A DNA stretch of 20,301 bases from Pseudomonadota bacterium. GTDB taxonomy: Bacteria; Pseudomonadota; Alphaproteobacteria; Rhizobiales; Devosiaceae. The position numbers and the translations under genes are program-made. The notes under the pieces were generated by a model. It made no database searches. It saw nothing but the letters and a program-made list of their open reading frames with translations, and was not told where the DNA came from. Numbering within the stretch: position 1 is the stretch's first letter; each line of letters begins with the position of its first letter. Below are positions 7,531 through 14,441 of the stretch, piece by piece. The DNA lies in the NCBI GenBank assembly GCA_023390785.1, contig JAEWCE010000349.1, forward strand, positions 1-20,301. The letters are read 5' to 3'.

Positions 7531-8364
7531 ATGGCCGGAGCAGGAAAGCGGCAGAGGCTTGTGCTGAGGATTGCAGCAATCCCGATGGGGTTGCTGGCGA
7601 TCAGCTGCCTCTATCCAATCTTCTTTGCAGTCAACAACTCGCTCAAGACCCGCCAGGACTATCTCCAGGACCGTTTTGGCCTGGCGCTGAACCCGACGCT
7701 GGACAATTTCGCGCAGGCCTGGAGTCGTTCGCATCTCGACCAGTACTTCCTCAACTCGGTCATCGCGACGGTCGGCGCAGTCATCCTGCTGACGGTGGTT
7801 TCGTCGCTTGCCGGTTTCGCGCTCGCGGCATTGCGCTTTCCCTATCGACGATTCCTCTTCGTGGTGATCCTGTCATCGTTGATGATCCCGGTGCAGGTCG
7901 TCCTCGTGCCGTACATGCGCACCATGCTGGCGCTGAACCTCATCAACACCCACGCGGGGCTTATCCTCTCCTACACCGCGTTCTTCCTGCCGTTTTCGGT
8001 CTACATGATGACTGCCTTCTATTCTGGTCTGCCGCGCGAGCTGATCGAGGCGGCCAAGATCGACGGTGCCAAGCTCCTGCAGGTTTGGTGGCACGTAATG
8101 GTCCCGATGGGCATGCCGGCCCTGGTGACGCTGGGGATCATCAATACTCTCAATTGCTGGAACGATGTCCTCATCGCCCTTTTGACCATGCAAAAGAACC
8201 GAACGCTCATGGTCGGGATCTCTGCGCTCAAGGGTGAGTTCTCCGACCAGATTCCGCTATTCACTGCCGGTATCGTGATTGCTGCCGCTCCCATCGTGGT
8301 CCTGTACGTGATTTTCCAAAGGCGGATCGTCTCGGGCATTGCGGTCGGCGCAGTGAAGGGGTAG
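7531..8364 (+). CDS. CUT1 sugar ABC transporter permease, MalG/UgpE-like
   Basis: Second inner-membrane permease of the importer, 277 residues with about six helices. Helix 1 is at LVLRIAAIPMGLLAISCLYP, and the EAA motif LIEAAKIDGAKLLQVWWHVMVP lies near residues 169-190. The conserved periplasmic loop after helix 1 (NNSLKTRQDY) and NCWNDVLIALLTMQ near 208-221 match MalG-type proteins. The ATG at 7531 is 7 nt after the previous stop, so the pair is translationally linked. It is normal in length, with nothing odd. Confidence 0.93.
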   Translation: MAGAGKRQRLVLRIAAIPMGLLAISCLYPIFFAVNNSLKTRQDYLQDRFGLALNPTLDNFAQAWSRSHLDQYFLNSVIATVGAVILLTVVSSLAGFALAALRFPYRRFLFVVILSSLMIPVQVVLVPYMRTMLALNLINTHAGLILSYTAFFLPFSVYMMTAFYSGLPRELIEAAKIDGAKLLQVWWHVMVPMGMPALVTLGIINTLNCWNDVLIALLTMQKNRTLMVGISALKGEFSDQIPLFTAGIVIAAAPIVVLYVIFQRRIVSGIAVGAVKG

Positions 8365-8368
8365 CGGC

Positions 8369-9424
8369 ATGACGCGGGTTGAGCTGCAGCATGTCAGCAA
8401 AAGCTTCGGGTCCACCGAGGTCGTGCACGACGTTTCGCTGGCGATCGAGGAGGGTGAATTCGCCGTATTCGTCGGGCCATCGGGGTGCGGCAAGTCAACG
8501 TTGCTGCGCATGATCGCGGGCCTGGAGGAGACCTCTGAGGGTGACGTCCTGATCGGGGATCGGAACGTAACTGACGCCGAGCCCGCGGACCGTGGCGTCG
8601 CGATGGTCTTTCAGTCATACGCGCTTTATCCGCACATGACGGTGGCCGACAACATCAGCTTCGGGCTGCGAATGACGCATCGCCCGAAGCCGGAGATTGC
8701 AGAGAAGGTGGCGAGGGCCGCCAAGATCCTGAGGCTGGACGAGTATCTTGAGCGCAAGCCCGCGCAGCTGTCGGGCGGGCAGCGCCAGCGCGTCGCGATC
8801 GGCCGCGCGATCGTCAGAGACCCCCAGGTATTCCTGTTCGACGAGCCACTCAGCAACCTCGACGCCGAGCTTCGCGTGCAAATGCGTGTCGAGCTCTCGA
8901 AGCTGCACAAGATGCTCGGCAATACCATGATCTACGTTACGCACGATCAAACCGAAGCGATGACGATGGCGGATCGGATCGTCGTGCTGCGAGCCGGTCG
9001 GATCGAGCAGATCGGCACCCCCATCGAACTCTATCAGAATCCCGACAATGCCTTCGTTGCAGGCTTCATCGGGTCGCCGCGGATGAACTTCCTGCGGGCG
9101 ACGGCACAGCCCGGAGGACGCCTTGCCGTCGGCGGCATCGAGATCGAAAGCCGGGCGCAGTCACCCCTGGAGCCAGGCAGAATGTTGCAGCTGGGGATTC
9201 GCCCTGAGCATCTGGACGAGGCCGGTGGCCTTGCCCTCGAGGCGATTGTCGATTTCGTCGAGATGCTCGGCTCGACCTCCTACGTTCACGCAACCCTGCC
9301 GTCGGGGGAGACATTGATCGCGGAGCGCCGGGGCGTCCCGCCGCACGCCGGCGAGCGAATCCCACTTCGCTTCGCTCCGGCGTCAATCCGGCTCTTTGCC
9401 GACGATGGGGGCCGGCTGCGGTGA
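8369..9424 (+). CDS. Sugar ABC transporter ATP-binding protein, MalK/UgpC family
   Basis: Cytoplasmic ATPase that drives the CUT1 importer, 351 residues. All nucleotide-binding motifs are intact: Walker A GPSGCGKST (about 36-44), Q-loop FQSYALYPHMT, signature LSGGQRQRVAIGRA, Walker B VFLFDEPLSNLDA and switch histidine in YVTHDQTEAM. The C-terminal third (about 240-351) is a TOBE/MOP-like regulatory domain, including LGIRPEHLD. It begins 4 nt after the permease stop, which makes it the last gene of the enolase-superfamily/transporter operon. Only 11 nt separate its stop from the stop of the convergent regulator gene. Confidence 0.95.
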   Translation: MTRVELQHVSKSFGSTEVVHDVSLAIEEGEFAVFVGPSGCGKSTLLRMIAGLEETSEGDVLIGDRNVTDAEPADRGVAMVFQSYALYPHMTVADNISFGLRMTHRPKPEIAEKVARAAKILRLDEYLERKPAQLSGGQRQRVAIGRAIVRDPQVFLFDEPLSNLDAELRVQMRVELSKLHKMLGNTMIYVTHDQTEAMTMADRIVVLRAGRIEQIGTPIELYQNPDNAFVAGFIGSPRMNFLRATAQPGGRLAVGGIEIESRAQSPLEPGRMLQLGIRPEHLDEAGGLALEAIVDFVEMLGSTSYVHATLPSGETLIAERRGVPPHAGERIPLRFAPASIRLFADDGGRLR

Positions 9425-9426
9425 CT

Positions 9427-9441
9427 GCCTGCGCCTCAGGC
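9427..9441. terminator. Weak hairpin between convergent genes
   Basis: GCCTG-CGCCT-CAGGC forms a 5-bp stem in the junction between the convergent ATPase and regulator genes and overlaps the regulator stop. No T-run follows. It may help termination but is too short to be sure. Confidence 0.25.
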
Positions 9442-10320
9442 GATCGACCGGATCATCGTCTCCTTGGCAGACGCCAAATGGATGCGACAGGTCCGTTCGA
9501 TCAGCGCCGGCTTGCGTTCTTGCAGTGCCTCTATGAGCGCCAGGTGCTCCCGGATCGCAATCTTGTTGCGCTGGCGTTCGTCCCGCTTGTTCCATTGATA
9601 GTGATAATGAAAGACCAGGCTCATGACATCGTAGAAGCTGTCGATAAACCGGTTCGGAGCGGCCGAATTCACCAGCCGGTGGAAGCGGCTGTCGAGGTCC
9701 GAGAAGTCGTGAAAGCGCTGGTCGACGTGCCGAAGCAGCGCCACGTGCTCCACGCGCAGCGCCTCCATATCGCGCCAGACGGTGGAGCTGGGCGGCATGG
9801 TGGCAAAGCGGAGCGCACAACGCACCTCGAACATCTCCCGAATTTCAAACAATTCGAGGGCGAAATCGAGGGTAAAGCCCTTCAACACCCAACCGCCATG
9901 CGGCTGGCGCTCGATCAGCCCGAACCGCTGGAACCGATTGAGGAATTCGCGAATGGAGCTGGTAGCGACGCCGAAGCGGCGAGCGAGGTCGAGCTCGTTG
10001 ATGAGCGTGCCGGGGGGCGTGTCGTCGCGCAACATCCATTGCATGAAGCGGCCTTCGACCTGATCGGAGGTGGGGATGGTCTCCGCCGCGGGGAATTTGC
10101 GCAGCGCGCCGCGGCGGTTCCTGAAACTGCGCGCCCGGCCGCTTCCGGTAATGGCGCCGCGCTCGGCCAAGACAGCGACAATCTTCCGTACCGTGGTCCG
10201 GCTGACCTGCAGTCTGGCGCTGAGCTCCGTTTCAGAGGGCAGCAAGGTCCCGGTCTCGAACGCGCCGAATACTTCCATTGCATCATTGAACGCACGCTTG
10301 AAGAGCGTGTCAGACTTCAT
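9436..10320 (-). CDS. GntR/FCD regulator with two tandem winged-helix domains (paralogue A)
   Basis: A 294-residue transcriptional regulator. Residues about 5-60 form a complete GntR winged helix (LLPSETELSARLQVSRTTVRKI). A second winged helix follows at about 88-147 (PPGTLINELDLARRFGVATSSIREFL, then LIERQPHGGWVLKG), and an FCD domain at about 150-290 with metal-ligand candidates D210, H214, H259 and H281. I start it at the ATG at 10318-10320, with GAGGA about 6 nt upstream. This matches exactly the MKSD N-terminus and length of its paralogue at 15436-16320; a GTG at 10332 is the alternative. It is divergent from the zinc dehydrogenase gene across a 272-bp gap and convergent with the CUT1 ATPase gene, so it probably regulates the dehydrogenase and ribose-type transporter unit. 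Confidence 0.85.
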   Translation of the reverse strand: MKSDTLFKRAFNDAMEVFGAFETGTLLPSETELSARLQVSRTTVRKIVAVLAERGAITGSGRARSFRNRRGALRKFPAAETIPTSDQVEGRFMQWMLRDDTPPGTLINELDLARRFGVATSSIREFLNRFQRFGLIERQPHGGWVLKGFTLDFALELFEIREMFEVRCALRFATMPPSSTVWRDMEALRVEHVALLRHVDQRFHDFSDLDSRFHRLVNSAAPNRFIDSFYDVMSLVFHYHYQWNKRDERQRNKIAIREHLALIEALQERKPALIERTCRIHLASAKETMIRSIA

Positions 10321-10352
10321 GCCGGTCCTCACAACATAGACCGACGATATCT

Positions 10353-10371
10353 AATCGATAAAAAACCGATT
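10353..10371. promoter_or_regulatory. Inverted repeat with A-tract, candidate operator for the tandem-wHTH regulators
   Basis: AATCG (10353-10357) and CGATT (10367-10371) flank a 9-nt spacer containing six consecutive A residues. It lies 33 nt upstream of the paralogue A start, in the divergent region. The 9-mer ATAAAAAAC inside it recurs upstream of the ribose-type binding protein (11708-11716). The arms are short, so this is suggestive only. Confidence 0.3.
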
Positions 10372-10397
10372 GACCATGCCGCGTGCTTGGTTTTAGT
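10370..10397 (+). promoter_or_regulatory. Possible sigma70-type promoter for the dehydrogenase unit
   Basis: TTGACC (10370-10375) is followed 16 nt later by TTTAGT (10392-10397), a plausible -35/-10 pair. It would produce a leader of about 190 nt holding the small frame and hairpin before the dehydrogenase start. The -10 match is only moderate. Confidence 0.3.
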
Positions 10398-10430
10398 CCG
10401 TGATGAACAGACCGAGGCAAATGGCGATGA

Positions 10431-10511
10431 GTGGAGATGGAGACGGTCGACTTGCTTATCGACCGCTGCGCCGCCTTGGAGAACAAGGACAACATGGCGA
10501 AGGTCCAATAG
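10431..10511 (+). CDS. Small frame (26 codons) in dehydrogenase leader: leader peptide or gene remnant
   Basis: From a GTG at 10431 (or ATG at 10437) a short frame runs to TAG at 10509-10511 and ends ...ALENKDNMAKVQ. A GC hairpin begins 17 nt after the stop, the layout expected at the 3' end of a real gene. It could be a leader peptide upstream of a hairpin that attenuates the dehydrogenase transcript, or the surviving C-terminus of a lost gene. The frame is closed upstream and has no convincing Shine-Dalgarno, so coding is unproven. Confidence 0.25.
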   Translation: MEMETVDLLIDRCAALENKDNMAKVQ

Positions 10512-10527
10512 CCGACTCCGTGTTCGT

Positions 10528-10555
10528 GGGGCCGGCTTCCCTGTTGGCCGGCCCC
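10528..10555 (+). terminator. 9-bp GC hairpin in the leader before the dehydrogenase gene
   Basis: GGGGCCGGC (10528-10536) pairs perfectly with GCCGGCCCC (10547-10555) around a 10-nt loop, followed by CTCAAAAACG. It resembles the hairpins that follow the binding-protein genes here, yet no full-length plus-strand gene precedes it. It lies 37 nt before the dehydrogenase start and may attenuate transcription. Confidence 0.6.
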
Positions 10556-10592
10556 CTCAAAAACGACTTCACCCTCTGTTTCTGGAATCGCC

Positions 10593-11609
10593 GTGTTCGT
10601 TGAGACGCTGATCTGTTCGCAGCCAGGTAAGCTGCACATTGCCCGGCTTCCCGCGCCCACCCCGGCGCGCGGTGAGGCGCTGGTTCGTCCGCGCCGGATA
10701 GGCCTTTGCGGCACTGACTACCACATCTACGAAGGCACGCATCCATTCCTCGACTATCCCCGTGTCATGGGACATGAGCTTGCCGTCGAGGTCGTTGAGG
10801 TTGCCGGCAAGAGCGATATCGCGGTCGGTGAGACCTGCGTGGTCATTCCATATTTGTCGTGCGGCCAGTGTGTCGCCTGCCGGCGCGGCAAGCCGAACTG
10901 CTGCACCCGGATTTCCGTGCTCGGCGTCCACCAGGACGGGGGCATGACCGGTCTGCTCTGCGTGCCACTGGCAAATCTCGTTCGCGCACCGGGCCTCGAC
11001 GCGGACGCCTGCGCAACAGTTGAATTTCTGGCGATCGGCGCGCATGCGGTTCGACGCGGGGGCGTGCGGAGCGGCGATCGGGTTCTGGTCGTTGGCGCCG
11101 GCCCCATCGGTCTGGGGGTCGCGATCTTTGCGCGGCTCGCCGGCGGGCAAGTCTTTGTCCTCGACAGGGACCGCGAGCGTACCGAGGTGGCCCGGGCGTT
11201 GACGCAAGCCACGCCGCTCGCCATGGAAAAAGGCGCGAGCGCCGCCGTGGCCGCGGCCACCAACGGCGACGGGTTCGATGTCGTCTTCGATGCCACCGGA
11301 AATGCCGGCGCCATGCAGTCGGGCTTCGAGTTCGTGGCGCACGGAGGGTCGTACGTGCTGGTGAGCGTTGTCAAAGACGACATCACCTTCAGCGATCCGC
11401 GTTTTCACGGTCGGGAGATGACGCTGCTTGGCAGTCGCAACGCGACAGCGGAGGATTTCGAGCGGGTGATTGCGGCGATCCGCAACGGCGACGTTCCTGT
11501 CAGCCGCCTGATCACCCACCGTACCGATCTTGCCGGGGCGGTTGGGGCGATCCCGGTCTGGGCCGAGCAGAAGTCCGGACTGATCAAGGCCGTCATCGAG
11601 CTGAACTGA
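10593..11609 (+). CDS. Zinc-dependent alcohol dehydrogenase, RspB / L-galactonate dehydrogenase-like
   Basis: A 338-residue medium-chain dehydrogenase/reductase that should oxidise a secondary hydroxyl of a polyol, sugar or aldonate using NAD(P)+ in the cytoplasm. Catalytic zinc ligands are visible at C39 (GLCGTD), H61-E62 (GHE) and E144. The structural-zinc cysteines are C90, C93, C96 and C104 with the standard C-x2-C-x2-C-x7-C spacing. The Rossmann fingerprint GAGPIG is at 168-173. The N-terminal RRIGLCGTDYHIYEGTHPF and GHE segments recall the RspB/LgoD group (from memory, not searched). The GTG start at 10593 has only a weak GGAA upstream. It lies 187 bp before the ribose-type binding-protein gene. 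With no kinase nearby, oxidation is probably the first catabolic step for the imported compound (inference). Confidence 0.9.
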   Translation: MFVETLICSQPGKLHIARLPAPTPARGEALVRPRRIGLCGTDYHIYEGTHPFLDYPRVMGHELAVEVVEVAGKSDIAVGETCVVIPYLSCGQCVACRRGKPNCCTRISVLGVHQDGGMTGLLCVPLANLVRAPGLDADACATVEFLAIGAHAVRRGGVRSGDRVLVVGAGPIGLGVAIFARLAGGQVFVLDRDRERTEVARALTQATPLAMEKGASAAVAAATNGDGFDVVFDATGNAGAMQSGFEFVAHGGSYVLVSVVKDDITFSDPRFHGREMTLLGSRNATAEDFERVIAAIRNGDVPVSRLITHRTDLAGAVGAIPVWAEQKSGLIKAVIELN

Positions 11610-11702
11610 GAGCACGAGTACAGCGCCTACAGTGCCAATATCGGGGTTGCTCGATGTCGTTCATCGCCTCGTCTTAAGCGGGGTGCCGCACCTATTGCTT
11701 CA

Positions 11703-11743
11703 TATGCATAAAAAACTCTGGCCGTACCGGCTTTTTGTGCATA
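11703..11743. promoter_or_regulatory. 12-bp inverted repeat with nested GC stem upstream of the ribose-type operon
   Basis: TATGCATAAAAA (11703-11714) and TTTTTGTGCATA (11732-11743) are complementary except for one position that becomes a G-U pair in RNA. Inside sits GCCG-TAC-CGGC (11721-11731). The A-tract/stem/T-tract layout fits a weak terminator for the dehydrogenase gene, while the AT-rich TATGCA arms also fit an operator for the operon starting at 11797. The sequence does not decide between these. The rest of the 187-bp gap shows nothing clear. Confidence 0.5.
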
Positions 11744-11796
11744 ACGTTCCCTGGAGCGCCCGATAAAACCCGAAGTGGCGCGCAAGGGAGAAGAAG

Positions 11797-12789
11797 ATGT
11801 CTACCCATTCTCGCAGTCTGAAAACCGTACTGTCGATCTCGCTGCTGTCGCTTGCGGCGGCTGTCGTCGCGCTCGGCCCCGCACGTGCTGCCGACGTGAC
11901 GATCCCCGTCATCGTCAAGGATACGACGTCGCCCTATTGGCAGATCGTGCTTGCCGGCGCATGCCAGGCCGGCAAGGATCTGGGCATCAACGTTCCACAA
12001 TTGGGCGCCCAGTCCGAATCCGACATCAACGGCCAGATTTCAATCCTCGAGAACGCGGTCGCCGGAAACCCCGCGGCCGTGGTCATCGCCCCGACCGAGT
12101 TCAAGGCTCTGGGCGCGCCGATCGACGCAGCGGCCAAGTCCGTTCCGATCATCGGCATTGACTCTTCGGCCGACTCGACGGCTTTCAGCTCCTTCCTCAC
12201 CACGAACAACGAGACCGGTGGCCAAGTGGCGGCGGATGGCCTCGCCGCTGCGATCAAGGCAAAGACCGGCGCGATCAAGGGCGATGTCGCGTTGATCAAC
12301 TCGCTTCCAGGCGTCGGGTCGCTGACGGCCCGCGACAAGGGCTTCACCGAACAGATCGCAGCGAAGTATCCGGATCTGCACCTGGTCGCCACCAAGGTTG
12401 CGGATGGCCAGGCCACGACTGGCCTCAACATCACGACCGACCTGCTGACTGCCAATCCCAATCTGGTCGGTATCTTTGCCGACAATCTGATCATGGGTGA
12501 GGGCGCTGGCCAGGCGATCGCCGAGAACAAGGTCGCCGACAAGGTCGCGCTGGTGAACTTCGACAGCGACGACAAGACCCTGGGTTTCCTCAAGGACGGC
12601 ACCACCGCCGCCCTCGTTGTGCAGGACCCCTACCGCATGGGTTATGACGGCGTGAAAACGGCGCTCGCGGTGTCCAAGGGCGAGAAGGTCGAGGCCAACG
12701 TCGATACCGGCGCCAACCTTGTCACCAAGGACAACATGGCCGATCCCAAGATCGCCGCGCTGATCAATCCCAAGCTGGATTGCAAGTAA
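11797..12789 (+). CDS. CUT2 (ribose/xylose-type) ABC transporter substrate-binding protein, RbsB-like
   Basis: Periplasmic binding protein of the RbsB fold (Peripla_BP_4), 330 residues. The signal peptide (about 1-31, hydrophobic LSISLLSLAAAVVAL, ending PARA) is followed by ADVTIPVIVKDTTSPYWQIVLAGACQAGKDLG, the classic first strand and helix of this family. Ligand-region motifs include AVVIAPTEFKAL, VPIIGIDSSAD and LVNFDSDDKTLGFLKDGTTAALVVQDPYRMGYDGV. The ATG at 11797 has AAGGGAGAAG upstream. It is the first gene of a binding protein-ATPase-permease-regulator operon and is followed by a very strong hairpin. The ligand is not readable; it is likely a monosaccharide or polyol that the adjacent dehydrogenase oxidises. 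Confidence 0.93.
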   Translation: MSTHSRSLKTVLSISLLSLAAAVVALGPARAADVTIPVIVKDTTSPYWQIVLAGACQAGKDLGINVPQLGAQSESDINGQISILENAVAGNPAAVVIAPTEFKALGAPIDAAAKSVPIIGIDSSADSTAFSSFLTTNNETGGQVAADGLAAAIKAKTGAIKGDVALINSLPGVGSLTARDKGFTEQIAAKYPDLHLVATKVADGQATTGLNITTDLLTANPNLVGIFADNLIMGEGAGQAIAENKVADKVALVNFDSDDKTLGFLKDGTTAALVVQDPYRMGYDGVKTALAVSKGEKVEANVDTGANLVTKDNMADPKIAALINPKLDCK

Positions 12790-12804
12790 GGGGACGATCG
12801 TCAG

Positions 12805-12833
12805 CCGCCCCCTGTCGATTTGACAGGGGGCGG
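12805..12833 (+). terminator. 12-bp GC hairpin after the RbsB-like gene
   Basis: CCGCCCCCTGTC (12805-12816) pairs perfectly with GACAGGGGGCGG (12822-12833) across a 5-nt loop. It begins 15 nt after the stop and is not followed by a T-run, so mRNA stabilisation or partial termination before the ATPase gene is more likely than full termination. Confidence 0.8.
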
Positions 12834-12873
12834 TTGCCTGTGCCTGCATGACGCGCAGGGAGTGAGGGGAGTT

Positions 12874-14406
12874 ATGAGCAGTCCAGAAGTTGCGGATGGG
12901 CGCGGTTCGCTGGGGGCCGAACGACATGACGGCCCCATCCTCGAGTTGCGCGGCCTCAGCAAGACCTATGGCCCGGTCGAGGCGCTCAAGCCGGCAACCC
13001 TGGCGTTCAACTACGACGAAATTCACGCCATTGTGGGTGAAAACGGGGCCGGCAAATCAACTCTGATCAAGCTGCTCACGGGTGTCATCCGGCGTACCGC
13101 CGGTGAAATCCTGTGGAACGGCGCGCCGGTCGCCCTCAATACCCCGCAGGAGGCCATCGACCACGGCATCAATGCGGTGCACCAGGAGGTCGTGCTCTGC
13201 CGGCATCTGTCGGTTGCGGCCAACATCTTCTTGGGCGATGAGCGTGTGCAGTACGGGCTCCTGCGCAAAAGGGAGATGAACCGGCAAGCGCAGCGCCTGC
13301 TCGATGACATGGGCTTTGACCTTCCCGCTGGCGAAACGCTCGGCAACCTGACCATCGGCCAGCAGCAGCTCGTGGCCACGGCGCGCGCGGCGCTGCGCGG
13401 AACGCGCTTTTTGATTTTCGACGAACCCACGGCCTACCTGACACGGCAGGAGGCGGCGCAGCTGTTCAAGCTGATCCGCAGGCTGCGCGATAGCGGCGTG
13501 ACCATCGTCTACATCAGTCATCGTCTCGAAGAGGTCTTCGATCTGGCCGATCGCGTTACGGTTCTGCGCGACGGCAATCTGGTCGGCACCAGGGACATCG
13601 GCGACACCAACGAGGCGGAACTGGTCTCGCTGATGATCAACCGCACCATCGAGCAGATCTACCACAAGGAAACCATCGACCGCGGCGAGGTCCTGCTCGA
13701 GACGCGGGGGCTTTCGGGCAAAGGCTTCGAGGATGTCTCGATCACCGTCCATCGCGGAGAGATCGTGGGGCTATATGGCCTTATCGGCGCCGGACGCAGC
13801 GAGTTTGCCATGAGCGTTTTCGGGCGGAACCCGAAGACCGGCGGCGAGATCTTCTGGAAGGGGCAGCCGGTCAACATCCGCACGTCACGCCAGGCGATCA
13901 AGCTGGGCATCGCCATGGCGCCCGAAAGCCGCCGGGACCAGGGGCTCAACCTCAATCTTCCAATCGGTCTCAACCTCAACCTGCCGATCTATGACCGGCT
14001 GACGCACGGAATTACGATCTCCGGGCGCGAGGAAGCCGAACGCGCCGACCGTCAAATCCGCGACCTGCAGATCAAGACGCCGAGTCGCCATTCGCTCGCC
14101 TCGTCGATGTCGGGTGGCAACCAGCAGAAGATCGTCATCGGCAAGTGGCTGAACCACGGGGCCGATCTCTTCATCTTCGACGAACCGACGGTTGGCGTCG
14201 ACGTCGGAACGAAGGCGGAGATCTACCGGCTCCTCGCGCAGTTGCTCAAGAATGGCGCCGGCATCATTCTGATCTCGTCTTATCTGCCGGAAGTCTACGA
14301 GCTCGCGGATACGCTGCACGTGTTCCGCAATGGGCGTCTGACCGGCACCAACGCTTTCCGCGCGGCGACGCACGAAGAACTGCTCGCCGAAGCCATCGGC
14401 GTGTAG
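12874..14406 (+). CDS. CUT2 ABC transporter ATP-binding protein with two ATPase domains, RbsA-like
   Basis: Cytoplasmic ATPase of a ribose-type importer, 510 residues with two tandem ABC domains. Domain 1 has Walker A GENGAGKST (55-63), a divergent signature NLTIGQQQ (158-165) and Walker B IFDEPTAYLT. Domain 2 has the degenerate Walker A GAGRSE (305-310) normal for this family, signature SGGNQQKIVIGKW (413-425) and Walker B FIFDEPTVGVDVG. The ATG at 12874 is preceded by GAGGGGAG; a frame reaching 12820 would cross the hairpin and is rejected. Residues 357-372 read GLNLNLPI twice in tandem, encoded by two similar 24-bp units. The permease follows 35 nt downstream. Confidence 0.94.
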   Translation: MSSPEVADGRGSLGAERHDGPILELRGLSKTYGPVEALKPATLAFNYDEIHAIVGENGAGKSTLIKLLTGVIRRTAGEILWNGAPVALNTPQEAIDHGINAVHQEVVLCRHLSVAANIFLGDERVQYGLLRKREMNRQAQRLLDDMGFDLPAGETLGNLTIGQQQLVATARAALRGTRFLIFDEPTAYLTRQEAAQLFKLIRRLRDSGVTIVYISHRLEEVFDLADRVTVLRDGNLVGTRDIGDTNEAELVSLMINRTIEQIYHKETIDRGEVLLETRGLSGKGFEDVSITVHRGEIVGLYGLIGAGRSEFAMSVFGRNPKTGGEIFWKGQPVNIRTSRQAIKLGIAMAPESRRDQGLNLNLPIGLNLNLPIYDRLTHGITISGREEAERADRQIRDLQIKTPSRHSLASSMSGGNQQKIVIGKWLNHGADLFIFDEPTVGVDVGTKAEIYRLLAQLLKNGAGIILISSYLPEVYELADTLHVFRNGRLTGTNAFRAATHEELLAEAIGV

Positions 14407-14441
14407 CTCATTTCTTGAAGTGGGGGAGGTCCGGAACACAC

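Noticed and set aside
10569..11615. Minus-strand open frame of nearly 350 codons opposite the zinc dehydrogenase
   Set aside because: The plus strand has complete zinc and Rossmann motifs; the antisense translation is low-complexity and without family marks.
12040..13026. Long minus-strand frame across the RbsB-like gene and the following hairpin
   Set aside because: A shadow of the plus-strand genes; it crosses the 12-bp hairpin and the RbsA-like start, which are better explained.
13942..13989. Two tandem 24-bp units encoding GLNLNLPI twice in the RbsA-like ATPase
   Set aside because: RbsA relatives have a leucine/asparagine-rich stretch here and the units differ at several bases, so this looks like family sequence bias rather than an expansion; reading frame and motifs are intact.
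14145..14441. 99-codon upstream extension of the RbsC-like permease frame
   Set aside because: It overlaps the end of the RbsA-like coding region in another frame; the ATG at 14442 gives a normal permease N-terminus.
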